Part shown: piece after piece, positions 40,326 to 53,934 of the stretch
How positions within the stretch are numbered: position 1 is the first letter of the stretch
Layout: every line of letters begins with the position of its first letter
Made by a program: the position numbers and the translations under genes
Notes under the pieces: model-generated
The model's database searches: none
The model's input: only the letters and a program-made list of their open reading frames with translations
What the model was told of the DNA's origin: nothing
Assembly (NCBI GenBank): GCA_022829145.1
Contig: CM040762.1
Span: 25,538,436 to 25,602,435, forward strand
From: Albula goreensis
Taxonomy: Eukaryota; Chordata; Actinopteri; Albuliformes; Albulidae
Length of the DNA stretch: 64,000 nt
Direction of reading: 5' to 3'

Positions 40326-43300
40326 CAAAGATACAGATCCAATTAGAGAAGATGGTGAACGCCGTCCATATTTTCCTCCAGCCTAACGTACTTCCAGCAT
40401 ATGCAGAATGTCCACAGCTGAAATGCAAAATGACTGATCAGAGAGATGTAGCTGAACCCTCTCTTCTCCAGCTCTGCCCCTGGCCTGACCCGCCACGTTT
40501 CCCAGAAGCCTTTGCGGCAGACCTCTGAGGGCAGATCTGATTCATGTGTGGCAATTCCCATGCAATCAGCATCCAGCTTGAGATGTATGCATTCTGTAGC
40601 GCTCTCCTCCTCCAGTGCTACTTCACAGCTGGGATACGCTGGAACGAATCGCTCTGTGTGCTGGGAATTCATATTCAGAGGCTGTACTTGCTCTGATGAG
40701 TCTTTGAATTATTTAGCAATTATCTTTAAGGCCCCAGCAAATGTTCTGTTATTACCAGCAATAAACAAATCCCTAATGAAGCAGTTTATGGGGTGCCTTA
40801 ATGACGCAGTTTCTCACTGTCTCAGAACAGTTAGCATCATCTTTTTAGTTTTTCAATTTAGGAAACTACCTTTGTTTTGACATTAATTATCTCAAATGCT
40901 ACGCTTAATGTACTTGTATTTTAAATGGAGCGCTTTTGTTTCTATTGACTTTGACTGGGATTTCAAATATTCATACAATGATTGCTTCAATTTCCTTAAA
41001 TATACATTTGGGGTTTATGTGCGACTACAGACAGAAGCAGAAAGATAAGGACTTTTTCCAAAGTTTTCTCATGAAACTTTCCTCACTGCACCGTTGGATT
41101 CGATTTAAAACAAATAGAAGATGGGAATTCTCACATAATTACATCAGTGTGCTCAAAAACACACATAAAAGATGTGAAATTTCAGAATTACAGTACAGAA
41201 TCTTTGACACTCTGAAAGCTACGCTCTCATTTTTATCAGTACAGAAATCACACTGAAGAAATCCAGCATCAAGCAATCTCGAGGCATATAACCGCAGCGT
41301 CTCACAGGAATTTACCGGCAACAGGAACTTGCTGGTGTCGCTTGGCATCTTATGTTGTCATATTGGATGTTGTGAGGATAATGCATCTCAGCTAATTTGA
41401 TTCCAGTGTGTATGCTAGCAGTTTATGAGATTCCCGTACCTCATTCCTTTTGATTTTCCACCATGTCATTGTAACAGATTACCGCCTGATATGCTGATAT
41501 TTGTTCAAGTGGTTTTTACTCCCAACGCCCCCACTGAGCTGAAGTTGTGTTGCGGTTTCATCTGAAAAGGGGAAAGAACCGCGGGAACCAAGGAGCCCGC
41601 CCTGGAGCTGAGCTGAGCCGCGTAATATGCATCTGGTGACCTTGGAACGTTTATTTACCTCATGTTGAGACTTTAGGACATTTGACAGAGAAAATTGGCC
41701 AATAGGAGTCACTCAAACACACTCCCTGGGATTCAGTCAAATTCATTTTATCGAATCAAATCAGCCTTAAGCTCATGAATTCTGAAAATGGAAGGAACAG
41801 GAAAGGGCTTGGCCTTCAGGATGGACATGTGTGTTTAATTTTAAAATAAAGGAACATGCTCCAAAGAACATAACACATAAATGAGAGAATCCAATTTACT
41901 GGGGGAATATCATTACACTGGCACATGTTTCTCTTCATGTGTTTGAAGTATCAGCCTACAAAACATTGCTTAGCCACCAGGCTAATGTTGCAGGCACGGT
42001 TTTCAGTGCTTTGTTTCCCACAATGCTGTGTTTTCTGTGCTAGTTGATGTGATTACGGTATTAATATTGGTGATGTTTTATTTCCATATGTACAGATGTA
42101 AATATATGTGTTTTTTTTTTTGCTTTTGTATGTATAGACTATGAGACCTGTAATTGTTATTAGAATTTAACTTGTTAATTATATTTGACCTTTCTGTTTT
42201 CATCTGTTTGAGGTCAATACAGGTTAAATACATTACTGGACACGGTATTTATTGTTATAGTACCATTATTATTTGAAAACACAAAAAAAACCCTAATAAA
42301 AGCTCCTATAATGTACTAATTGGATTGTTATGGTCCATTGTCATAATCTGAATTCCAAATAAAAGTCTACTGAATGAATAAGGAGTTATAGTTTTAGCAA
42401 ATATCATTTATACATTGTATCTTAGCCTCATGATTAAATGTTTAGTAGGTCAGTAACAACGCTACCTGTCGAAGGCAAAAAAAAAAAAGGTTTATTGAGT
42501 AGAAACAATACAAGCATCAACTTTATTTAAAATAAAAAAGGTAGTAACAACTTTGTGTACACAAAGTTATCTATACAGTAGTTTAGCATTTTATTGTTAC
42601 CCACTCAAATTCACTAGCTTCCTTTCACATATCTGTGAATGAGGAGAGAGTCTTCCACATAATATCAATGAATGTTTCTTTGATTAATGTTTCAGGTCTA
42701 CCTGTACTGATGTACACAGGTGTTGTATGTTGTAGGCTAAAGATTGCATCCTGGGGAGACTTGTTTTACATGCTCTGAAAGGTATTGACATCAAAAGCTT
42801 GGTAATAAGCCTGACACCTGCATTAGTTCTGTGTTCCCAAAGGATTCCAAAGGATGCTTGCTTGTCTCCAACAAAATAGAAAAGAGTCAAAGTAATTTAT
42901 ATTCTATTTTGATTGTTACATTCCCTTACAGAGACTAGATTAATTTTATTGGATCTAAGCCAGGGTGTTTTAAAGCAGTCCTGTATATATGCATAAACTT
43001 CCATTATTGTATCTTTAGACTGCCCTGTCTTTCACATAATACGTTTTTTATTGTTCTCTATAGGAGAAAATCGCTTTGTGAAAGACAACTGCCTATGTAC
43101 ACAGTAACCATAATTGAATATACATAGCAATGAGAAACAGACACGCTCATATGAAAATCCGACAATATTTGAACACTCTTTTCCTGGATATTCACACGCT
43201 TCACTGCTCTCTGTTTATAAGTTTCAAGGCCGTCGGCCATTTTTATTCTCAAAAACACATGATCCGCTGCAGTGAAGACGGAATCCCCATTACTGATGCA

Positions 43301-44159
43301 TCCTGGCCCGATTTATCAGGATTTCTCTTCTAGACCCAAGGACATGTCCTGTTCTGTCTGAAGTAGTATCCTGTATATCTTTCCCAACGGCACTTTGAGA
43401 TTCCTTAATAATATAAATCAAAACATTGCTGTCATAAACCATTTAATAATTCATAGTGTTTGCGAATTCAGAATGCCCCTGCCTCCACCAGGCAATCTCC
43501 CTGTTATGACTAAGCTGTAATTTGTGTCCTTAGCTTTCCTCCCTCAGTGCCCATTCAATCAATACAAGTTAACATAGCCTTTGGAAAACAGTAATTAGGG
43601 ACCTGCTATATATTATACCTATGAGCCAATGGCGACGGGTGCTATTGGGTTTTTATGCATGCATTTACTAATGGATGATATTAGAACTCCTCAGCGCCTA
43701 CATGGCAAATTCAGGTCAGAAGGATTCAATAAAACAAACAGGATGTCCTCTCTGTATGTGTGTGTATGTGTGCGCAATCCTTTAGTCATTGTTTAGAGCT
43801 AAATCTAAACTTGCCCTGTTGCATTTTGCCACAGAAAAATTAAGTGTACAGGCATGACCTTAAATCCAATGAATTTCTTGAATTGACTGGTAGTCTAAAT
43901 GACACATCTATTATATGAGTAACTAACATGGATTTCATCATGTTTGCGGAGATGTCTTCTATCTCTAATTCTTCATCAGGACCGCTACTAGGGTTCTTCC
44001 ATAATCTTTCACATGCAAGATAAAGGCAGAATGACATGTGACACGGTATTTCTGGATGCTGTTTTCTGTTGAAGGTTTTGCCAGCGGCAGCAAATGTCAT
44101 TGTCAAAGTTCTAAGGTGCTAAATAAGCATCTGTGACACACTGTAATATAGTCAGAATC

Positions 44160-45090
44160 AGTGTGTGGGGTGTAGTGGTGACAGAGGAGGTGAATACACT
44201 GTCTGTAACTCCAAACCCAGGCTAACGGATGAGAATACTGTCAGAGGAGGTGGACATACTACAATTCAAAGCCCATATGTGTTAATGGTAATGAGGCTAA
44301 TAGGTGAGTATACCATCGGAGGAGGTGGACATACTGCAACTCCAAAGCCCATATGTATTAATGGTAATAAGGCTAAAAGATGGGAATACTGTCTGAGGAG
44401 GTGGGCATGCTGTAACTATATGCATTAAGGGTAATGAGGCTAATAGGTGGATATACTGCAACTCCAAAGCCCATCTGTATTAAAGGTAATATGGTTAATA
44501 GGTGAGTATATTACAACTCCAAAGCCCATATGTATTAAATATAACAAGGATAATAGGTGGGTATACTGTAACTCCAAAGCCCATATGTATTAAAGGTAAT
44601 ATGGTTAATAGGTGAGTATAATGCAACTCCAAAGCCCATATGTATTAAAGATAACAAGGATAATAGGTGGGTATACTGTAACTCCAAAGCCCATATGTAT
44701 TAAAAGTAATAAGGCTAAAAGATGTGTATACTGTAACTCCAAAGCCCATATGTATTAAAAGTAATAAGGCTAATAGGTGGGTATACTGCCAGAGGAGGTG
44801 GACATACTGCAACTCCAAAGCCCATATGTATTAATGGTAATAAGGCTAATAAGTTAATATACTGTCAATGGAGGTGGGTATACTGTAACTCCAAAGCCCA
44901 TATGTATTAAAGATAATAAGGCTAATAAGTTAACATACTGTCAATGGAGGTGGGTATACTGTAACTCCAAAGCCCATATGTATTAAAGATAATAAGGCTA
45001 ATAAGTTAATATACTGTCAATGGAGGTGGGTATACTGTAACTCCAAAGCCCATATGTATTAAAGATAATAAGGCTAATGGGTGGGTATCC
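44160..45090. repeat. tandem array with exact 55- and 76-bp registers
   Basis: The anchor word actccaaagcccatatgtat recurs. Full or degenerate starts lie at 44,208, 44,264, 44,339, 44,415, 44,461, 44,516, 44,571, 44,626, 44,681, 44,736, 44,812, 44,888, 44,964 and 45,040. Spacings are 56, 75, 76, 46, then 55 five times, then 76 four times. The 76-bp form is the 55-bp unit plus 21 bases around gtcaatggaggtgggtat, or gccagaggaggtggacat in earlier copies. The rest of each unit is ggtaataaggctaataggtg-like. Confidence 0.95.
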
Positions 45091-48000
45091 TGACATCCCC
45101 TACATGATAAGGTTTTAAACCCTAAATTGGGTTTATTTGTTCATATTTGTACATATCACTCACTACATCACTGGTGCAAATGGTAAAAGACTGTTTAAGC
45201 AGTAGCTGGTCCCTTATCTGAAACCTGCTGTTTTATAGAAAGAGACATTTGACATCTCATACCCATGTCCTTTTCCAAAGCAACACATGGGGCTTATGGG
45301 TTATTTATCACAATGCTACATTACAAAAACAGAAAAAGAACAAGCGCTGAAGGAGATGGCTGTTACTCCCTCCCAACACTGAATAAGCAGCTCCGTATTT
45401 GAAGGCACTGCGTTGGTCTGACAGATCCGCCCGTTGGACCCAAGCCACTGCCATTTGTGGGGCAGCCAGGCAAACCAGCAGTTTGAGCAGACGCAGTGGA
45501 AGGCTGGCTTCAACGCGGTAGATTCACGGAAGTAAAAAAAAAAACCCATTAACCTAGCATTGTGTCTGAATGCTTTACTGCACAGATTGCTTTCATTATT
45601 GTTTTTGCTCATGCTCGTCATTTCGCATAAAGGGAGATGGAATATCACAATAAGCTTCGGCGTTCTGCCTTATCAGCTAAACCTTTCACACAACACAAAC
45701 ACGGAAAACCACCAAACCCCTCCCCAAATTTCTCCACAGACCGAACCCCTCCCTGAACCTTCCTCCTATGCTTCCTCACCCTCCTCCCTCAAACATTTAC
45801 AAAATTAAGCACTTACTAATTTGCAAATTTACAAATTTGGCCTGGGTAAACTCATTGAGATCAAGGAAATTTAAAATATACACATAACTTTGATAAAGTG
45901 AATGGGGCAGGACCATGACTTGGTGTCGACCTCTGAGGTCATCACCCACTGGGATCATAAACATGTCGATTAACAACATTTCAAATGAAGCTGGAGTAAC
46001 ATCAGCTAATACCCTCGGAGTTAAGGAGAGCTGCTGATCATTTGAAATCCTGCTCACAGAAAGCCTAAAGCCTCTTGCATCATTGCCAGAAGAACTGTCT
46101 CATTCAAAATGGCAGCTCTGCGGCTTGGAAGGTTAATTAGAAATTCGGCAGAACTCTCAATACTTAATTACACTAAAGCTGACTTAATATGAGTCTTCAT
46201 TTGCATATTGCCTACACAAATCATGTTCTTATTGGTTCAAAAAGGATTTCTCAGAGATTTGTATGATGGATATCCGCCAAATGCAATGATCCTTTCATAG
46301 ATGACAAGCAGAATGATGGCTAATCTCCGCTACATGACAATAATAATATTCACCTAGTTCCCTGTATGTGGAGATTCTAGACTTGAATTCTCAATTAATC
46401 CATGATTTACCAGAGATAACAGATGTTTGTGACACTTCCATGGTTTATCTTTTGAAACATGCCATAACTCCCTACATTTTTAATGGAATCTGTAGGAATG
46501 TACATATGGATGAAGTGTATTACTGTCACATACAGGGAGACTTTTATTGATGGAAAGCCATAAGGCCAACAAACGTACATCTACATAAGCCACTGAGAAC
46601 CTGAGGTTAATAAAAAAAAGACTAGGAACAATGGACGGATGGGTTGTATGGTGGAGTTTTCGTGCATATAAATGAAAACACAGAGCTGATAAATGAGCCA
46701 TGAAATATTGCTGTAGAGTTGAGGATGAACAATGAATTGACTGTTGCTGGGACTGCAGTTTAATTGCTGCAATTTTTCCATTACCGCCAAAAGTGCTGAA
46801 TCTATAAAGAAAAGATGAGGAAAAACAGGCTTTTAAATGGATCACAATTTAAGACAAATGAAGTCAATGAACATGGTAGTTCTGATGAATATAAACAGTA
46901 TATTAATATATTCATTATATGTAGATTTGTCTGGTAAAGAACATCTTGTGACCATGTCACTGTGCATTTTATGAAAGGAATTTTAATGCGGCAAATAAGA
47001 GTTCTGGATGATTGGACAATATATTCAAGAGGCTTTCAATTCCATTTCTTTAAAATGAATAAATTACCTTTTCCAAAGCTGTTCCAGACAGGTTTGAATT
47101 TTTTGCTGACTCCAACAAAGAGAGCGGAAGGCAGTGTGGCTTCAAAGGGAGAAACACTTTTGAGTGTGCCAGGAAAACAAGCTCTTCACAGTAAGTGTTC
47201 TTGATTGACCTCATGTACTAAATGGATGTGTTTCAAATACAGTTTACCATACTGAGAGGAACTTCATCATATTGGCGAAGGGTACAGCGGCCACAGTCAC
47301 CCACCCAAAGACGGCTCTGCTGTTTTTCTATCAGAACATTCAAAAAGACAAAATTTATTTTCCTATCTGCCTGACTGTCCATCTTTCTGTCAGTCCGTGT
47401 GTCTGCTTTTCATTCAGCAATGCTAAATTTGGCAGCAGTGCAGAGTTCAGTGCTCAAAATGAACAGTATAGTGCATAAAACCTGTAAAAATCACACATTG
47501 CTAGCATGTACTGGAAATATTGGGACCTAATGTTATTGCAAGTTTACCTACGGACCTGTCGCTGTAAGGTTACGACTGATTGGTTAATAATACCATGTCC
47601 ATTGAACAGTACATATTAAAGAGAAATGGTACAGGTGTTGCCCTTCAGTAATAATGTGCAGTACACATCTAGGAAAGTGTCAAATGATAAATCTTGTGGT
47701 TTGCCACAGTATTTATATTCTGTACATCTCAACAGTCATGCTCACACAAAATGAAAACTGGATAAAACTATAGCTAATCTGTACATAAAACTATAGCCTA
47801 TTAGCAACTAAGAGCAAAGACTAAAAAGCTAAGCTGGCTAACAGATAACTGAGCCATGCAGTAAGCCAACTGCAATCTACCTCAGACTTCACACGAACAA
47901 TATCACCGACTATTGATTACTGCTAATTACTGGCTTCAGTCAATGTATGGCTCAGCACAACCAATTATGGGGAATGAAGCTACTACCGAGGTGCCAGGGG

Positions 48001-48241
48001 AGGTGGAGGGAGGGGCAAGCTCCTCAGCTCCTCCCATTGTGCTGCTGTCAGTCTCCTGGTTCCCTCCCTCAGCCTGGAGAAGTAACTGGATCTGCAACAG
48101 CAGAGGCCTCGCTAACAGGCAGGCTCACTGCAGTGATTTCTAATCAACTCAGCTGTGAGCACTTGCCTTCAATAAAGCCATTTATATAAACACAGCCTGA
48201 GAGGCTGAAGGGGACTTTTTGGGTTTGGACTTTTGCCTTTT
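45091..48241. other. intergenic, no gene seen
   Basis: No recognisable exon or repeat family. A segment at 46,090-46,250 has homeobox-like aattagaaattc, cttaattacac and the POU-type word atttgcatat, and may be a conserved non-coding element. Confidence 0.5.
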
Positions 48242-48420
48242 AAGAACATAAGAATAAGAACATATTATGACGAGAACAGGCCATTCGGCCCAACTAAGCT
48301 CACCATTACAATTTAAAGAGTATCCAAAACTGCATCAAGTCTGGACTTGAGCACAGCAAGGGTCTCTGCCTCAACTACATGACCTGGCAACCTATTCCAT
48401 GTATTGATAACTCGTTGTGT
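48242..48420 (+). repeat. fish interspersed repeat (parent family of the 4757-5271 minisatellite)
   Basis: Begins aagaacataagaataagaac and contains acaggccattcggcccaact aagctc, then tgcatcaagtctggacttga and aactacatgacctggcaacc. The phrase around aggccattcggcccaac is familiar from a widespread fish repeat, but I do not assign a family name. It is immediately followed by an inverted copy of its last 38 bases. Confidence 0.7.
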
Positions 48421-48459
48421 AATCAATACATGGAAAAGGTTGCCAGGTCATGTAGTTGA
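48371..48459. repeat. 38-bp inverted repeat with 13-base loop
   Basis: The left arm (48,371-48,408) starts tcaactacatgacctggcaa. The right arm (48,422-48,459) ends ttgccaggtcatgtagttga. The arms are complementary with a single mismatch (48,395 against 48,435). The left arm is the tail of the interspersed repeat, and the right arm is that tail turned round. Confidence 0.95.
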
Positions 48460-51400
48460 AACATTTTGACTTGAAACCTGTTTTGTAATACATAGTTTTG
48501 TTGTTCCTTTTGCCCCCTAAGTTTTTTTTTACTTTTGTTCTGTTTTCCTTCCACTCACCACCCGTCTCAGTGGCCACACCTGCCACTATGCCACACTACC
48601 TAGGTATGTCATCAGCTAAACAACACCAACACTGGTATTTTTCGTACAGTCAATCGCCCACATAAAAAAAATATTGTACCTTAATATCTAAAAACTTTGA
48701 AACTCAGTTCTCAAAATGTTGAGAATCTCTCTCTCAGTTGATATGCAGAAACAATTTAATGTGGACAGGATGTTTAAATAATTAATTTACCAAATTCAGC
48801 TCTTAAGACATTCATTTTTAGAGACTTAGTCATTCAGGGAGAGAATTAACTCATCCCTACGTTCCCAAATCTCTGCCATCAGGAGTGTGTCCACTGGGCT
48901 GAGAGAGGACTGCTGGACCGAGAACCCCTCTTTTTGATTTATAGAGGACTTACCGCAGAAATTCTCTTCTCCGCAGCCCATATTTCACATCCAATAACCA
49001 ACATCGCATTTGTTTTCTTCGCCTATTAGGGGATGTCAGAGCAGCAGAAGATAAGCAAACGTGTTCCACTACAAAAGGCCAGAGAGAAGCGCTTTGCGGG
49101 TTTTTTTATGGCTGCCGTTTGATGGCTGATACAGTCAGATGTTTGCTTTAACGGTCAGGTGGAATTCGGAGGGAGAGGACAATTATATTTGATGTGGGCA
49201 GACGCTGTCAGAGAGGCGAGTGCTGTTTACGTCTATCAGAATGCATACCTTCTATATTCACTCAGACGAGCGGAAAGAAGGATCTCCCTGCCATACCCCC
49301 AAAAATATACGGGGGGGGGGGTGGTTGCACCATCTGCAGTGAATTTGTCCCATTACATCGGAGGATACACCTTCAATGTACCAAAACCTTGCTCATTTAC
49401 CAGTACTATGGGAAAAACACTGGTTTAGCCAAATAAGGAAGGCCTTATTTGTACGATTTCAGCCACTGCAGAGCATTATGGGAAAGCAGAGTCTCGGCTT
49501 CATCAGTGAAAATGGCATAACAGGCCTGATAAAGACCATTTTTGTTGCGACAAATGTAGCCAACTATTGTGTGATGCCTCTCTGGGTTTTATTCATGACA
49601 CTTATTTTCCTGTCAATTTATACTTGTTATTATTATCAACAAAGGTTATCTCATGCTGCTGTTTTATTTTACAAAATACTATGAAATGCTTGTCAATCTG
49701 CACTGAAGAAAATAAATTAAGTCCTTGTACTTGTGGAAAGAATATTTGTGATACCATATTCATTTTAGTTGGTCATTTTAGAACAGAAAATCCCCTATCC
49801 TATAATGAATAAATGGATATTGTACTTAGTTCTGGATGAAATGTGGATATGGACTTTCTATAGACTTCTACTTACTTTAAAGAAGGTTTCCAAACTATAA
49901 CAGTGGTATTGCATTTCCAGTGCATTTCCAATTGTTTTTTCCTTTCAAATGCACTGAAAGCATGAAACAAATGTCATTCAAACAAAAAAATTACATTCAA
50001 AAATCTGTCTTTTTATGTTCGTAGATAACCAATGCCATAAGCACAATAAAAACCAGCTGCCTTTTGAGCTATTTTGTTTGTTTTGAGAAAATTAGTTTTT
50101 TCTTTTACAAATACGCAGCACACACTTGGCAATATGATATTATAACTGCCCTCTCATCCATTTTTTTTTTATTTTGCTTAGAAATACATGAAAGGCTGAG
50201 AACAGGCAGTGGATTTTCTTTGATGTGCACTACAGACATGAGATGGTGCTTCTGCTGTGGTTCCGTCTTTTATCGGAGTCATAAAGATAAGGCTCCGTAA
50301 TGAAAAATTGGAGGGTTTGAAACTATTAAAAAATACCCTTAAGTCTTCTCATCAGCCCAGCGGGGTGAGTCATGCAGGGGCATTCAACCTTTTATTACGG
50401 CTGTAATATCGCCTGCAGTGGCCCATTGTCAGAGAGACTTAATTGCGACTACGGCGACGTCATAAAAGCATCGATTTTTAATGGCTGTGCCAATCTATCC
50501 GAAAGAACGCTTGGCGTGTGAAACGGCCTCAGCTCAGGAAGCTGATTGGCTAAGTAATCTTGTATAATCGCAGGTAACCATAACAAAAGTAGCCTGGTCA
50601 CATGCACCTATGTAATAAGTAATTCAAATATGATGTAAATCCAATATAACATGACTAGGGTGGTACCGTTAGAAGCATCAGTACATTTGAAAATACTTAG
50701 GACCTTTCTCACCCAGTCCCTATTAAATATTCATATTAAATGGTAATTGCCAGGTAAACTGCTGATCGCTTTTACTGCCCTCGGTGCGCTCTTGAATCCC
50801 TCTGCACTTTTACCGTGGGAGTAATTTCCTGTGCTGGCCAGCTGGGCCGTTGCCGTGGGTCCCCGGCTATCTGTAAGAGAGAGAGAGTTGGGACGAGGTA
50901 TGTGCTCTGACGGCGCCCTCTCTCCGGGGCTTTTCCCCCATGACAAACACGACTTTAAAAGGTGTTATTTGCCGGGTCGGTGCGAGCTGTAAGCGGTCCA
51001 GTGATGCGTGACGTGCGTTCAGACTGGAGGTCACACAGAGGCGCACCCTGTCCATCATACTCCTGCAAACACAACCTCCCCTGAAAATCCCATAATGCAA
51101 TCACACACCAGAGACACTCATCATCACCATCTACACAAACTTATGCAGTCTGCACCAAATGGGGTTTATGTGCTCTTCTCTCCCCTACTCAATACCATTC
51201 AAATACAATTATAACCTAAAACTGCTCAGAACAGTTAAAATCTAAATGACTAAGTAGTTTGGAATTATAGCATATTTGTTAGATATAGTATATATGTCGT
51301 AGTAGTGGCTCAAAGTCTATTGAGATTCTACCTCTTGACTCACAGTCACAGTCCAGAGGTACAGCTATAGCAGTTTCTCTATGGGGATGAATCTCAGTTA

Positions 51401-53934
51401 TTTGACTCTTTCGGTACTGTTAGGACACACACTGGACCTTTTATTTATTACAGACCCTGGTGAAGTAATCTAGCAGTCAAAATATGATCATCTTGTTTTA
51501 GTTGTTCTCATTGCTATTTTGCTGGGAAATATCTGTTACAACTTCTCCATAGCTTGCTAATGTGGAGAGGGCTTGGAAGAAGCTTAAAACACACTTCCTT
51601 TGGAACTAATTCCCCATTTAAAGGATAATCATGGTAAAATATTAACTTAGTGATGGTTGCTGGGGTAACCATTGGAAACAGCATTTACTGCTGGTTGGTC
51701 AATCAGTTTTGCATTTTTAATAGAGCTGTTTAAGAAATGTACAGTACCTAGCTCTAGCTCTGAGGTGAACCAGTGAAATACAGCACTCTGCAAAATGGAA
51801 CATTGGAGAAACAGGAGGAACATCTGTTGATTGTCCAGAAAAGCACACTGAAGTGTTGTCATTTGGGAATATTGATCCAAAGAGAAGAAGGATTGATCTC
51901 CACCCTTATTGTCTTATGCTCCTGCCTGTGAATCCTTCCTTCCCTCCACTGTTCTGAACAGTCAACTTCAATACAGTTTCAGCTTTTCACATCAGCACTG
52001 GTCATCTGACTGTCCATCAACACGCAGCCTTTTTCATCATGTAGTTATTAATGCAGCTAAAGCATACATTAGTACAGATGTGGGAGTTTATGATTAATAA
52101 ACAAACTGTAGAGGTTGATTGAAGTTTCAGAGGATGTGCATGCGTGCTGTGCCGTTTGAACTTCGCTTCGCCACTCTCAGCTGGATCTCAGCTCTGATCC
52201 TGCAGCTGGGAATGGAGCGGCGCTCTCCGTGGTGCTGAAATCTGGCTCTTTCATGCACCAGAGCTGCACATACAAATCTGATAATCAGCCCTGATAATAG
52301 ATCTTGCCACTGATTCATGTTATATTGGAGGATGTCACACACTGAATGATTTAGGGTTGTGGATAATGTAGCTGAGAGAATAATAACTGGTTCTCGCAAG
52401 GCATTGAGGTTACCTTAAAACTGGAATGTCTTTTTCTCTGTTACATTCAGTTATATATATCAGAATTTTCAACATGCAAGCTGCAGTATGGTGTACTGGT
52501 TGGTTGCCTGGGCGGAAGATATTTAGAGCAGAGCCAACTGCCTCTATATAGTACACAAGGAAAGTAAAAGGAAATGGAAGTTGTCCTGGACAATATAACA
52601 CCTTCAATCATTTACACTGGTGTTATTTTCTTGCTCTCTTATTATTTATTATTTCAGAAAGTGTGATTTTAGCAGTCAAAGTGAATCGAATGTTGTCAGC
52701 TATTTATAGCAGCTTATCTGAGGATGATAAAATGCCATTTTCATCATTGGTGTCTTTGAGATTCATTTGCCAGTGGTTCTTGTCCTTCTTTCTTTGTGTG
52801 GTTTTACTTTTTTGGTGTACATTTTCAGTGCTGTTCTCCTCAAGCAAATTTCTTTTGCCATTTCTATGTCTGATGCACTTTTACAATTGTGGCGTCATCC
52901 ATGTGAGCTATTTCAAAATGTCATTTTGTTTTTAAAAAAATTTGCTATGTTAAAGTTTTCATTTTAAACTGTATTTTATAACCAAAACAAATTGGTGATT
53001 AGTTTTACCATTAATATGTATAGACACATCTATAGACTTCTTTTTAATTATGATTTCAGTCCTCTTTCATTCCGTCATTATTTTTTCTACCCCTGCACAA
53101 AATTAGTGCAAATTTCCAGATTAATCTTCCCAAGAGATGGATTCCACTGCTGGGGATTCTTACTGTGTGTTTACTTTTCTTGTCTTGAACTTAAAGCTGG
53201 AGGTTACTAAATTAGCTTGCACTGCATATTAAGTTCTTCTTGACTGAAACTCTGCGCTTAAACACATTTTAGAGGGCTTTTGAGAAAATGTTAATATAAA
53301 AGGAATTCCTAAATGGCTGGTTCATGCTTTTACAGAGGGAAATAAAATGGTTGTTTTCATTAACAAAGATGAAATATCATGTGAAGAAGTTCTCATGGAA
53401 AAGGCTCATATCTGAGAATTTCATATATGAGCGCTCCCAAGATCCCCTAAGGCGAGTTTAGTTTGTGGTCACATTGCATGAACTTTCAGCCAATCGTGTG
53501 GACTATTTTGTTTATTCCCATCAGAACTTCACTATTACAGGCATGAAGAGAGGTTTGCCGTGTCCAGCTGTAATAAAGAGTTGCTGTCTAGTAATAGTTT
53601 GACTGTGGGAAATCATGTATTCATGTGCTGTTTGTCCGTACATCTACTAGTTAGTGTTGTTTCTATATGTAAATGTAACATAATAACTAGCCAGTATATT
53701 TGTTAGCTGCATTATGCTTTGTGTTATATTGGAACACAGAATTGTAAGAGCGTAGAATGTTCAAACAATAACATTCCATTTCTGTTTATATTTCGAGGCG
53801 AGATTATCGGTAGATAGATGCAGGCTTGCATTAATGTTTGTACCTATTATGTGAGGGAATTTATAGCTTTTCATGCGTTACTGCTGTAAAGTAAAACAAC
53901 ATGCTAAAGTAACTGCTAGCCTCACTCTATTCAC
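48460..53934. other. intergenic, no gene seen
   Basis: AT-rich desert with an 11-base G-run at 49,311-49,321 and possible non-coding elements at 48,990-49,170, 50,380-50,540 and 50,730-50,990. No exon recognised. Confidence 0.5.
50380..50540. promoter_or_regulatory. candidate conserved non-coding element (CRE-like site)
   Basis: Contains ttattacggctgtaatatcg, acggcgacgtcataaaagca and tcgatttttaatggctgtgc. GACGTCAT is a CRE-like half-palindrome beside a CDX/HOX-like CATAAA word. It is unique, CpG-containing and non-coding. Confidence 0.22.
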
